35,122 bases of DNA from an uncultured Hellea sp. (lineage in GTDB: Bacteria; Pseudomonadota; Alphaproteobacteria; Caulobacterales; Maricaulaceae): the NCBI GenBank assembly GCA_905477785.1, contig CAJQGR010000028.1, positions 1-35,122 of the forward strand. Reading direction: 5' to 3'. The notes under the pieces were generated by a model. The model searched no databases, was not told where the DNA came from, and was given only the letters and a program-made list of their open reading frames with translations. Position 1 is the first letter of the stretch, and each line of letters begins with the position of its first letter. Positions 25,140-33,670 of this stretch are shown piece after piece. The translations under genes and the position numbers were made by a program.

Positions 25140-25571
25140 TTATATTGGACGTTTAGAAACAAATACCCCAGCATCACCGCGGCATATTTTATTACCATTA
25201 ACTTCACAGTAACATTTCATTTTAACACGTCCTGTCCTAAAATTTATTTCAGAAACTTCAGCTACTGCTGTGACTAAATCTCCAATAAAAGCTGGTTTTC
25301 GAAAACGTAAATTAAGCTCTACAAAAACAGCGCCGGGCCCAGGCAGTTGATTGCCTAAAACAGCGGATATAAAGGACGCAGATAACGCTCCATGCGCTAT
25401 ACGTTGTCCAAATTGAGTTGTTGCCGCAAATTCAGCATCCACATGAATTGGGTTATTATCTCCTGTAATCTTAGCAAAAACATCAATCATATCACCAGTA
25501 ATCACTGATTTAGTAGATGACTTCATACCAACTTCGAGGTCTTCTAAATAATATTTTATATTCGACGTCAT
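25140..25571 (-). CDS. MaoC-family (R)-specific enoyl-CoA hydratase-like protein
   Basis: A 143-residue single hotdog domain with the hydratase-2 catalytic pair D38/H43 in 'GDNNPIHVD' and the 'RIAHGALSAS' helix. Related PhaJ-type enzymes hydrate trans-2-enoyl-CoA to (R)-3-hydroxyacyl-CoA. It lies 6 bases before ribF and 28 after the HAD gene, a conserved alphaproteobacterial trio, so it may have a housekeeping role independent of the catabolic genes upstream. Substrate chain length is unknown. Confidence 0.9.
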   Translation of the reverse strand: MTSNIKYYLEDLEVGMKSSTKSVITGDMIDVFAKITGDNNPIHVDAEFAATTQFGQRIAHGALSASFISAVLGNQLPGPGAVFVELNLRFRKPAFIGDLVTAVAEVSEINFRTGRVKMKCYCEVNGNKICRGDAGVFVSKRPI

Positions 25572-25599
25572 AATTAATCTTTATCCTATCTCAGTAGAT

Positions 25600-26436
25600 T
25601 TACCAAGATAAATTAGATGACATATATTTCGATAAAATTCCATAATTAAGTAAAAGGGAGGAAAGCTTATTTTCTTTCTCACCGTAAAGTCCATCTTGAA
25701 TAAAAAGGCAATCGTAATCTTGTTCCTGCGCGCCCAGTAAGTCTGTAAAAATATTGTCACCTATACAAAGAATTCTATCAGAAGGCGGTACATACCCAAG
25801 TAATTCTTTCATCCAAGCCCTTGTTAGACTATATATTGGATCATGGGGTTTTCCCGCATAAATTACCTCACCACCTAATTTTTCATAGATTTTAGCTAAT
25901 GCACCGCCACACCAAACTATTTTGCCATTAACCTTAACTTTTACATCAGGGTTAGCGCATATGAAAGGTAATGATCTATTATTTCCTTCTGTTAATAATT
26001 TTAGGTAATCATCTGGTTTATCATCATCATCAAACATTCCAGTGCAGGATATAAAACTTGCATTTTCTATATCAGAATAATGAAGATCTATATTCTCATA
26101 AAGAACATCATCTCGATCAGGTCCTAGTTTAAAAACAGGACCCGGAGCACGCCTTGCAATTTCATTTATGATTGCATCCCCTGAAGTAACTATTGCATCA
26201 TAAAAGTCTCCATAAACTCCAATAGCATCAAAAGCTATAGGAATAGATACTGATGGTTTAGGAGAATTAGACACTAAAATAACTGGACCATTTTCGGAAC
26301 GAAATAGTTCTAAAGCTTCAGTTGCAGATTTATTATGCGTGTACCCATTATGGATAACACCCCATATATCACAAAGAATGACATCATAGTTTTCAGCTAT
26401 TTGAGCAAGACCTGAAATTGGGTTAAAGTTCGACAT
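25600..26436 (-). CDS. HAD-superfamily hydrolase, TIGR01459/NagD-like (class IIA)
   Basis: A 278-residue HAD protein. Motif I is 'CDIWGVIHNG' with nucleophile D23; a Trp takes the place of the usual second Asp, which I know as typical of this subfamily. 'VILVSNSPKPS' gives motif II, 'GGALAKIYEKLG' followed by 'YAGKPHDPIY' the motif III Lys region, and 'CIGDNIFTDLLGA' motif IV. Relatives hydrolyse small phosphate esters; the physiological substrate is unknown. It lies between the two MaoC genes in the ribF run, with gaps of 47 and 28 bases. Confidence 0.9.
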   Translation of the reverse strand: MSNFNPISGLAQIAENYDVILCDIWGVIHNGYTHNKSATEALELFRSENGPVILVSNSPKPSVSIPIAFDAIGVYGDFYDAIVTSGDAIINEIARRAPGPVFKLGPDRDDVLYENIDLHYSDIENASFISCTGMFDDDDKPDDYLKLLTEGNNRSLPFICANPDVKVKVNGKIVWCGGALAKIYEKLGGEVIYAGKPHDPIYSLTRAWMKELLGYVPPSDRILCIGDNIFTDLLGAQEQDYDCLFIQDGLYGEKENKLSSLLLNYGILSKYMSSNLSW

Positions 26437-26483
26437 ATTTAAAATTACAAAATTAAAGAAATTATTTTTTTCAGTAGTTTATA

Positions 26484-26942
26484 TTATTTTGTTAACTGCA
26501 AAGTAAGCCAATCTGCGACTAAAGCCGGCTTATCAGAACCTTCTATATCAACACTTACTTGATAAGTTATCAGAAAGTTACCTTCTTTTTTTTCTACAAC
26601 CGACTTCAGAAAAAAACGCCCCCTTACCTTTGAACCACTAGGAACTGGTGCAAGAAATCTTATTTTTTCAAAGCCATAGTTAATTCCCATCTTTACGCCC
26701 TCAATAACTAATCCGGAGTCTTCGGAGAAACGTGAAAGTAAAGAAAGAGTCAAAAAACCATGTGCTATAGTTCCGCCAAAAGGAGTTTTTTTAGCAAGCT
26801 CTTGATTTACATGGATAAATTGTTGGTCTTCAGTCACATCAGCGAAAGTATTAATACGATCTTGGTCAATTTCTAACCATTCGCTGGACCCAATCTCTGT
26901 TCCAACCAATGCTTCTAATTCAGATGGTGATGTAGTTTTCAT
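26484..26942 (-). CDS. MaoC-family dehydratase (NodN-like)
   Basis: A 152-residue hotdog protein whose start lies 14 bases downstream of the acyl-CoA dehydrogenase stop. The catalytic pair D39/H44 lies in 'EDQQFIHVN', followed by 'IAHGFLTLSLLS'. The 'GINYGFEKIRFLAPVPSGS' pattern places it with NodN/Rv0130-like hydratases, a different branch from the MaoC at 25140. Together with the two dehydrogenases it could supply the hydration step of a beta-oxidation round. The substrate is not known. Confidence 0.9.
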   Translation of the reverse strand: MKTTSPSELEALVGTEIGSSEWLEIDQDRINTFADVTEDQQFIHVNQELAKKTPFGGTIAHGFLTLSLLSRFSEDSGLVIEGVKMGINYGFEKIRFLAPVPSGSKVRGRFFLKSVVEKKEGNFLITYQVSVDIEGSDKPALVADWLTLQLTK

Positions 26943-26956
26943 TTGAGTAACTCCAA

Positions 26957-28102
26957 TTAATATTTATTACTTAATGCTACTTTATTCATATGGTAGCTAG
27001 CATCACCGAATAATTCCTGAAGAACTCTTATGCGCTTCATGAAAAGCCCTATATCATACTCATCTGTCATACCAACGCCTCCATGCATTTGAACCCCCTC
27101 TTGAGATGCCAGTTTCGCCACAGATCCTAATTTAGCTTTAGCCATCGCACATATATTTTCAGAGTTATCATCATTTTTATCCAGCGCTGTTAAAGCTGCC
27201 ATAACTGCAGAGCGAGCATTTTCTATCTCACTGTAAAGGTGAGAGGCACGGTGCTGTAAAGCTTGGAATTCACCAATTATCTTACCAAATTGCTTACGTT
27301 CCTTAATATAGGCAATAGTTGATTCAAAAGCTTGAGATCCTGCACCTAAAAGCTCTGCCGAAACAGCAGCTCGCCCAGCATTCAAGACTTTTTTTAGTAT
27401 ATGCTCACCATCACCAATGTTACCAATTAAGGCATCACCCGAAATTTCAACTTCATCAAAATCTACTCTTGCTGAATTTCTGCTATCTAACATTATAGTT
27501 CTTTCAGTAGAAATACCATTTGACTTAGGATCAACAAGAAAAAGGCTTGTAGTTTCTGTGCCTTCCTCTTTTGACCCTGTTTTAGCCGCTACAATAAATG
27601 CGTCAGCAACATGTCCGTCAATTACCATTGCTTTAGAACCATTTAATTTGAAACCATTGCCGGATCTTTCAGCTTTAGCGGTAATATTATCTGGATTATG
27701 CTTTGCCCCTTCATCGAGTGCTAACGATATAATTGCTTCTCCAGATGCGATTTTGGGTAACCAACTTAACTTTTGCTCGTCTGATCCACCCTCACGAATT
27801 GCAGTCGCCGCTAATATTGCTGTCGAAAGGAAAGGCGAAGCAGATAAATTTCTACCCATTTGTTCAGAAACTATGCCGGCAGCCATAAACCCCATATCAA
27901 CTCCGCCATATTCTTCCTCGATAAGTACACCAGTGAAACCCATTTCAGCCATTTCTTTCCAAAGAGCTTGGCTAAATCCAAGCTCATCTCTATTATCTCT
28001 TAATGCACGTAATTCTTTAACTGGCGCTTTATCTGCAAAAAAGCCTTCTGCAGTATCTTGAAGCAAAGCCTCATCTTCATTTAGAACTAAACCCATATCC
28101 AT
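26957..28102 (-). CDS. Acyl-CoA dehydrogenase-like subunit, catalytic Glu apparently absent
   Basis: A 381-residue acyl-CoA dehydrogenase-fold protein. 'MAEMGFTGVLIEEEYGG' and 'QFGKIIGEFQALQHR' are family motifs, and 'MHGGVGMTDEYDIG' lies near the C-terminus. Where single-subunit enzymes and its neighbour have an EGG/EGT catalytic glutamate, this protein reads 'ELFGDASYH' (363-371). That pattern is typical of the non-catalytic partner in heteromeric acyl-CoA dehydrogenases such as mycobacterial ChsE-type pairs. The adjacent gene, 37 bases upstream on the same strand, retains the Glu. I infer a mixed-subunit enzyme; the acyl substrate is unknown. Confidence 0.9.
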   Translation of the reverse strand: MDMGLVLNEDEALLQDTAEGFFADKAPVKELRALRDNRDELGFSQALWKEMAEMGFTGVLIEEEYGGVDMGFMAAGIVSEQMGRNLSASPFLSTAILAATAIREGGSDEQKLSWLPKIASGEAIISLALDEGAKHNPDNITAKAERSGNGFKLNGSKAMVIDGHVADAFIVAAKTGSKEEGTETTSLFLVDPKSNGISTERTIMLDSRNSARVDFDEVEISGDALIGNIGDGEHILKKVLNAGRAAVSAELLGAGSQAFESTIAYIKERKQFGKIIGEFQALQHRASHLYSEIENARSAVMAALTALDKNDDNSENICAMAKAKLGSVAKLASQEGVQMHGGVGMTDEYDIGLFMKRIRVLQELFGDASYHMNKVALSNKY

Positions 28103-28139
28103 AAATCCCCAATGGTTAAAACTAATTTTAAAATTATCA

Positions 28140-29327
28140 TTATGCGCCTGGAAGTTGAAGAATATGTTTTGAAATAATATTCAGCTGGACCTCAGATGTA
28201 CCACCTTCAATGGAATTACCTTTAGTCCGCAACCACGTTCTAGCAAGTTTACCATCTGATGATCTTTCAGATTCCCACTCTAACCCATCATGCCCAGTGG
28301 CATCCATCATAAGTTCGTATTTACGCTTATTGAGCTCTGTACCATAATATTTCAACATTGAACTATCAGCACCAAGAGAAGACCCCGCTTTAGCTTCAGC
28401 AAGCTTTCTAGTGAGTGTCATACTAAAGGCCCACTCATCAATCTCTGTCTCAGCTATTTTTGCACGAAGCATAATATCAGATAACTTCCCATTATCTAAG
28501 CCTAAAACAGTTGCAGCAAGCTCATGTAACGGACGAGTAAGCGAACCAGCAACCTCATGCTGCCCTCCAATCATTTCTCTTTCATGCGTTAGGAGATATT
28601 TGGCGACATCCCATCCTTTATCTTGCACTCCAACAAGATTTTTCTTTTCAACCCTTACATCCTTAAAGAAGGTTTCACAAAACGGAGATCGCCCTGAAAT
28701 TAACTTAATAGGCTTAGGCTCAACACCCGGTGTTTTCATATCAAATAGTACAAATGAAATTCCATGATGTTTTTTTCCTGAGTTATCTGTTCTTACTAAA
28801 CAAAATATCCAATCAGCTTTATCAGCATAAGATGTCCAAACCTTTTGGCCATTAACAATGAAATGATTTCCCATATCTTCACATTTTGTAGCTAATGATG
28901 CCAAGTCAGAACCAGCAGAAGGTTCTGAATAACCTTGACACCAACGAATTTCTCCACGCGCAACAGGTGGTAAATGCTCTTTTTTTTGTTCTTCTGTTCC
29001 AAATTTTAAAAGAGCTGGGCCCAACATCCATATTCCAAAACTGTCTAATGGTGACCTAGCACCTATTCGCTTCATCTCTTTTTTAATTATCATTTCTTCA
29101 GCTCTGCTAAGACCTGCACCGCCATACTCTATTGGCCAAGTAGGAACAGTCCAACCCTTTTTAGCCATAAGTTCCATCCATATTTTCTGTGATTTTGACT
29201 GAAACTTCCAATCACGTCCACCCCAACATATATCTTTATCGGATGTTATGGGTTGTCGCATTTCATCAGGACAGTTCTCCTCTAGCCAAGCTCTAACTTC
29301 CAAAGAAAAAGTTTTCAAATTAGTCAT
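28140..29327 (-). CDS. Acyl-CoA dehydrogenase, catalytic-type subunit
   Basis: A 395-residue FAD-dependent dehydrogenase that forms trans-2-enoyl-CoA. Seen: 'WCQGYSEPSAGSDLASL' (FAD and substrate binding), 'NGQKVWTSYADKADW', and the C-terminal 'SIEGGTSEVQLNII' with the predicted catalytic base E374. This resembles FadE-type enzymes acting on branched or ring-bearing acyl chains more than straight-chain MCAD, though that is a judgement by eye. It is the first gene of the minus-strand run down to ribF and is divergent from the iron alcohol dehydrogenase over 97 bases holding a repeated TGCATATA element. Confidence 0.93.
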   Translation of the reverse strand: MTNLKTFSLEVRAWLEENCPDEMRQPITSDKDICWGGRDWKFQSKSQKIWMELMAKKGWTVPTWPIEYGGAGLSRAEEMIIKKEMKRIGARSPLDSFGIWMLGPALLKFGTEEQKKEHLPPVARGEIRWCQGYSEPSAGSDLASLATKCEDMGNHFIVNGQKVWTSYADKADWIFCLVRTDNSGKKHHGISFVLFDMKTPGVEPKPIKLISGRSPFCETFFKDVRVEKKNLVGVQDKGWDVAKYLLTHEREMIGGQHEVAGSLTRPLHELAATVLGLDNGKLSDIMLRAKIAETEIDEWAFSMTLTRKLAEAKAGSSLGADSSMLKYYGTELNKRKYELMMDATGHDGLEWESERSSDGKLARTWLRTKGNSIEGGTSEVQLNIISKHILQLPGA

Positions 29328-29345
29328 AATTTAGTCCTTTTAATT

Positions 29346-29366
29346 ATATGCATATAGTTGCATATA
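29346..29366. promoter_or_regulatory. Possible operator: palindrome plus 10-base-phased TGCATATA repeat
   Basis: In the 97-base divergent region between the acyl-CoA dehydrogenase and alcohol dehydrogenase, TGCATATA occurs at 29349-29356 and again at 29359-29366, one helical turn apart. The first copy lies in the perfect palindrome ATATGCATAT (29346-29355). It begins 19 bases from the dehydrogenase start, so a bound protein could block that promoter. No regulator gene is adjacent. Confidence 0.3.
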
Positions 29367-29424
29367 CTCTCTAAGGGCGTAGGTAAAGACAAACCCGCAA
29401 AATGACGCAATTAAAGAGATAGAA

Positions 29425-30555
29425 ATGCATAAATTTAACACAGTGGCGGATATACGAATAGAGTTTGGGGGTACATCAAATTTAGCAAGCCACCTTGATG
29501 GCTTGGATAAAAATAAAAAAGTAGCAATCATTACTGATAAAGGGATAAGTAATTTAGGTTTACTTACAAACGGCCTTAATTCTCTTGATATCAATGGATA
29601 CGACATAATGATTTATGATCAAGTAGTAGCTGACCCACCAGAAGAAATGGTTTTAAATGCTGCTGCAGAAATTAAAAAATTTAATCCAGGCGTTATTTTA
29701 GGTTTTGGAGGAGGCTCACCTATGGATACTGCTAAAGTTATAGCCCATTTATGTATTGATGGAACTAATATTAAAAACCTCTATGGTGTAAATAAAGCTA
29801 ATAACCACCGGCTACCCCTAATGCTCATACCAACAACCTCTGGTACCGGCTCCGAAGTTACCAATGTAGCAATAATAACTACTGGTTCAACATCGAAAGA
29901 AGCTATTGTAGCTGATAGTTTATATGCTGATAGAGTTTTACTTGATGCAAATCTTACGCTAGGCTTACCAAAGAATATAACAGCTGCAACTGGTATTGAT
30001 GCGATGGTACATGCAATTGAGGCATATACATCAGTGATCAAAAAAAATCCTCTATCTGATACATTTGCAATAGCCGCATTACGCAAGTTACAGTCTTCTA
30101 TTGTTATTGCTTGTAATGATGGACACAATTTAGAGGCAAGGAATCAAATGCTATTAGGATCTATGTTGGCTGGTCAGGCTTTTTCAAATGCACCTGTTGG
30201 AGCGGTTCACGGATTAGCATACCCGCTTGGTGGATTTTTTCATATCCCCCATGGATTATCAAATGCATTAGTTTTAACTGAGGTTATGGAATACAACCTA
30301 CCCAAAGCAGATCATTGGTATGGGCAGCTTGCAAAAGAACTGAATGTTGGAACTTCAGGAATGGATTTAATAGAAGAAATGAAGCGTATAAAAAGAGAAA
30401 CTGGTGTTCCGCAAACACTCACAGAAGTTGGAATACCAGCTAATGCAATTCCAGATATGGCAAATGATGCAATGCAAAAGACTCGAGTTTTAAGAAATAA
30501 CCCTGTTAAAATGACATACGAAGCTGTGGTAGACATTTATGAAAGAATTCAATGA
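29425..30555 (+). CDS. Iron-containing (type III) alcohol dehydrogenase
   Basis: A 376-residue group III dehydrogenase. The NAD(P)-binding 'GGGSPMD' is at 95-101, followed by 'TTSGTGSEVTNVAI' and the metal-ligand region 'IDAMVHAIEAYTS' with later His residues in 'AVHGLAYPLGG' and 'HIPHGLSNA'. Members oxidise primary alcohols or reduce aldehydes; maleylacetate reductases have a related fold. The start ATG has AAAGAG close upstream. The stop overlaps the thioesterase gene as ATGA. Its divergent placement opposite acyl-CoA dehydrogenases suggests that it feeds an alcohol-derived aldehyde or acid into the same pathway, which is an inference. Confidence 0.93.
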   Translation: MHKFNTVADIRIEFGGTSNLASHLDGLDKNKKVAIITDKGISNLGLLTNGLNSLDINGYDIMIYDQVVADPPEEMVLNAAAEIKKFNPGVILGFGGGSPMDTAKVIAHLCIDGTNIKNLYGVNKANNHRLPLMLIPTTSGTGSEVTNVAIITTGSTSKEAIVADSLYADRVLLDANLTLGLPKNITAATGIDAMVHAIEAYTSVIKKNPLSDTFAIAALRKLQSSIVIACNDGHNLEARNQMLLGSMLAGQAFSNAPVGAVHGLAYPLGGFFHIPHGLSNALVLTEVMEYNLPKADHWYGQLAKELNVGTSGMDLIEEMKRIKRETGVPQTLTEVGIPANAIPDMANDAMQKTRVLRNNPVKMTYEAVVDIYERIQ

Positions 30556-30992
30556 TAAAACCTCATCCGCCCAAAAAAAATATTTATAAATACTTTATTA
30601 AAATTGAAACACGATGGAATGACAATGATAGTTACGGACATATAAATAATGCAATATATTATGAATTCATGGATACGGTAGTTAATAATTATTTAATTGA
30701 GCACCAGATAACCAATTCTGATGAAAACTCACTCATTGGACTTGTCGTGTCAAATTCATGTACGTATTTCAAACCTATCAAATACCCCGATACTATAAAT
30801 GTGGGCTTAAGTATTAAAAGAATTGGAAACTCAAGTATAACTTACGATATTGGCATCTTTAAAAATAACGATACCCAAGCCTCTGCGCGCGGAAGTTATA
30901 TTCATGTTTACGTTGATAAAAAAGAGAGAAAGCCTATAAAGATATCTGATACTATAAAATATAAATTTAATAATATCAATGTTTTACACTAA
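30552..30992 (+). CDS. Hotdog-fold acyl-CoA thioesterase (4HBT/FadM-like)
   Basis: A 146-residue thioesterase of the 4-hydroxybenzoyl-CoA thioesterase superfamily. The signature 'DNDSYGHINNAIYYEFMD' (24-41) carries the catalytic-type D26 and the GHxNN motif. It would hydrolyse an acyl-CoA in the cytosol, perhaps releasing CoA from a stalled intermediate. Translation is coupled to the alcohol dehydrogenase by a 4-base overlap, so the two gene products are likely to work together. Specificity cannot be told. Confidence 0.9.
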   Translation: MIKPHPPKKNIYKYFIKIETRWNDNDSYGHINNAIYYEFMDTVVNNYLIEHQITNSDENSLIGLVVSNSCTYFKPIKYPDTINVGLSIKRIGNSSITYDIGIFKNNDTQASARGSYIHVYVDKKERKPIKISDTIKYKFNNINVLH

Positions 30993-31037
30993 GTATCTGA
31001 TAAAATTATATAAAAAGGTAGTTCAAAGGAAAAGTAA

Positions 31038-31862
31038 ATGACAGAAATATCAGGTAAAGTTGCCTTCGTAACCGGAGCTGCATCCGGCATAGGTTTAGCT
31101 TTAAGCAAATCGTTACTAGGGCATGGCGCAAAAGTAATGATGTCTGATATTGACGAAGAATTACTTATTAAAGAATTTCAATCGTTAAATAATCCAAATG
31201 TTGCAATGACTGTTTGCGACGTATCAAAACCCAACTCGGTTAGCGCAGCTGCAGAACAAACAATTAAAACTTTTTCTAAAGTCCACCATATTTTTAATAA
31301 TGCAGGTGTTTCCCTAGCCGGGTTTCCAGGCAAAATAGCATTAGAGGACTGGAAATGGATCACAGATATAAATCTAATGGGCGTAGTTTATTGTACTGAA
31401 AAGTTCTTACCCTTGATGCTATCACATGGAGAAAGTGGTCACATAACTAATACTGCAAGTATGGCTGGCCATGTTGCAGCTGTTGGAATGGGGCCTTATT
31501 TTGCAACAAAGTATGCAGTTGTAGGATATAGTGAAGCTTTGAGAGCCGAGCTAGGAACCACAAACATCGGAGTCAGCTGCTTATGCCCTACATGGGTTAA
31601 AAGTAATATACATAATACTATATCAAAAAGTCCCGTAGCAGGTAAAAACGATAAATATAAAAAATCAAAGTCTTACGAAATTGTCAAAGCATTGATTGAA
31701 AATGGAATGGATGCAGAAGTTTATGCTGAGTTGTGCATTAAAGGTATAAAATCTGATAGGCTTCATATATTTAATGACCCAGCAGCAAGAGAGGCAATGA
31801 CAGAGCGGCATAAATTATTACAAAAAGACTACGATCAAAACTTAGTAGATCTCGAAAAGTAG
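31038..31862 (+). CDS. Short-chain dehydrogenase/reductase
   Basis: A 274-residue classical SDR. The cofactor motif 'TGAASGIG' is at 12-19, with D37 at the end of beta-2 favouring NAD(H); 'NNAG' is at 87-90, and the catalytic set is S141, Y154 and K158. 'MGPYFATKYAVVGYSEALR' is the active-site helix. It oxidises an alcohol or reduces a ketone of unknown identity and could serve as the 3-hydroxyacyl step or act on the cluster's specific substrate. It follows the thioesterase by 45 bases on the same strand; GGAAAAG lies just before the ATG. Confidence 0.92.
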   Translation: MTEISGKVAFVTGAASGIGLALSKSLLGHGAKVMMSDIDEELLIKEFQSLNNPNVAMTVCDVSKPNSVSAAAEQTIKTFSKVHHIFNNAGVSLAGFPGKIALEDWKWITDINLMGVVYCTEKFLPLMLSHGESGHITNTASMAGHVAAVGMGPYFATKYAVVGYSEALRAELGTTNIGVSCLCPTWVKSNIHNTISKSPVAGKNDKYKKSKSYEIVKALIENGMDAEVYAELCIKGIKSDRLHIFNDPAAREAMTERHKLLQKDYDQNLVDLEK

Positions 31863-31888
31863 TTTAATATTCACACTACTCGCTGAAA

Positions 31889-33424
31889 CTAAAGCTCTAT
31901 CAATTGGGGAATAGTTTGACGCAGCTCATATTTAAGTACCTTACCTGTACCTCCACGTGGTAATTCATCCATTAAATGAAGGTATTTTGGTTTCTTGAAG
32001 TTGGCCAATTTATCTTCAAGGTGATGAAGAACTTCTTTAAGAGTCAAATTTTCATTTTCTTTAAGTACCGCACAAACACACCCTGTTTCCCCAAACCTTT
32101 TATGACTTACACCAATCACAGCCACTTCATGTATCTGGGGCATAGCATAAAGTAAGTTTTCAATCTCAGCTGGGTAAACATTTTCGCCGCCAGATATATA
32201 CATATCTTTAAGACGATCTTCTATGAACACAAAACCATTTGAATCCATACGCCCTATATCTCCGGTTCGGAACCATCCATCGACAAAACTTTTTTTATTT
32301 GCCTCTGGATTTCGCCAGTATCCTGGTGTGACTGCGTTACCTTTGAACCAAATTTCACCTGATACATTATGAGGACATGTGTTTCCATTATCGTCAACTA
32401 TACGAACTTGAGTATGCATCAAAGCTTTGCCAGCTGATCCAATCATTTGCGGTATATATTCTTTGCTCAGAAATGTACCGCCAGCTGCTGTTTCAGTTAG
32501 TCCGTATCCCTCTTGAATTACCACCCCTTTTTTCAGCCACCACTCGCAAAGTGGAATAGGCACGGTCTCTGCTCCGCAGAGAGCAGTAATAATTCTTGAA
32601 AAGTCTATATTGTCAATTTTAGGATTTTCTTTCATAGCATTATAAGCCGCAGGAACCATAAATATCAAATTTATACCAAGACCTGGGTCATTAATAGCAT
32701 CCAAAGTAGCAGATGGATCAAATAAACGCATTATTACACAGGTTCCCCCAACAGCAAGACTTGGTAGCGCAGTTACGTTTAAACCCCCTATATGAAATAA
32801 TGGCATGTTATTGAGTGAAACTTGATGAGGACCTGTATCAGGAAGACGTGCTGTGGAAGAAATTGTAAACTCCAACATTCCATGTGTAATTATTACACCT
32901 TTTGGCATACCTGTTGTACCAGATGAATACATTAGTAAGCACTGATCTTCATAAGATTGTTCAGTGAATTCATATAGAGGTTTTGAAGAACTTATTCCAA
33001 TTTCATAACCACTAAGCCCCCCCAAACCATCAGTATCAATCCAATGCTTTACATTAGTCAGTAATTTTGTCTCTTTCCCGACATTCTCAAATGGTTTATC
33101 CACTAAAACTAAAGAAGTCTCAGAGTCATTTAATATAAATGCCAATTCATTTGGAGTAAGACGAAAGTTTAATGCCAAACAAACAGCTCCAATACGCCAA
33201 CAACCAAAAATTAGTTCCATGACATCGGTTGTGTTAAGACATAAAAAAGCTACTCTATCTCCTTTTTTGATACCTTTAGAATGCAAAAAACCCGCTACTC
33301 TTGCTACACGCTCATGGGTTTGTGCATATGAATAACTCCTCTTACTCATTAGATCAATCATGGCAATTTTGTCCGGCGTATTTTTTGCATGATATTCAAT
33401 CCAATCACGAGCATTAAGAGACAT
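31889..33424 (-). CDS. AMP-forming acyl-CoA synthetase (class I adenylate-forming enzyme)
   Basis: A 511-residue ligase that activates a carboxylic acid to its CoA thioester using ATP. Seen: the P-loop-like 'YSSGTTGMPKG' (166-176), 'YGLTETA', 'GWFRTGDIG', and the catalytic Lys of motif A10, K495 in 'PRGGTGKVLKYE'. Length and motifs fit FadD3/caiC-like medium or ring-acid ligases as well as fatty acid ligases. It is convergent with the SDR (26 bases) and has a 246-base AT-rich upstream region before trhO. As the activating enzyme next to two dehydrogenases and MaoC it completes a plausible entry into beta-oxidation. Confidence 0.94.
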   Translation of the reverse strand: MSLNARDWIEYHAKNTPDKIAMIDLMSKRSYSYAQTHERVARVAGFLHSKGIKKGDRVAFLCLNTTDVMELIFGCWRIGAVCLALNFRLTPNELAFILNDSETSLVLVDKPFENVGKETKLLTNVKHWIDTDGLGGLSGYEIGISSSKPLYEFTEQSYEDQCLLMYSSGTTGMPKGVIITHGMLEFTISSTARLPDTGPHQVSLNNMPLFHIGGLNVTALPSLAVGGTCVIMRLFDPSATLDAINDPGLGINLIFMVPAAYNAMKENPKIDNIDFSRIITALCGAETVPIPLCEWWLKKGVVIQEGYGLTETAAGGTFLSKEYIPQMIGSAGKALMHTQVRIVDDNGNTCPHNVSGEIWFKGNAVTPGYWRNPEANKKSFVDGWFRTGDIGRMDSNGFVFIEDRLKDMYISGGENVYPAEIENLLYAMPQIHEVAVIGVSHKRFGETGCVCAVLKENENLTLKEVLHHLEDKLANFKKPKYLHLMDELPRGGTGKVLKYELRQTIPQLIEL

Positions 33425-33670
33425 ATATTTTCCTTATATTTTTTTAATTCTGACTTGTTTAATACAATTATACAAAACAAAGAAGGTTGTATTCGGCAGA
33501 ACAATTTTATTTTTTTAGTAATTAATATGATTTGTTTTAAATGGCTAGGTATATCCTTACAGTCCTTAAAAATAGTTTCAACTAGTTGGATACGTTAGTA
33601 AATGGATTTTATGCTAATTATAAGTTTTAGATAGATTGACGACCTGTCTAAGTAACATTAAGTCGATATA

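Noticed and set aside
27417-28061. Long open frame (214 codons) on the plus strand
   Set aside because: It lies wholly antisense to the 381-residue acyl-CoA dehydrogenase, whose motifs are clear, and its translation shows no family features and a low-complexity Ser/Pro/Ile composition typical of a shadow frame.
28411-28767. 118-codon plus-strand frame
   Set aside because: Antisense to the 395-residue acyl-CoA dehydrogenase, with no protein-like motif.
33389-33598. 69-codon plus-strand frame upstream of trhO
   Set aside because: Begins antisense to the CoA ligase and runs through AT-rich intergenic DNA; no domain or ribosome site, and it does not reach trhO in frame.
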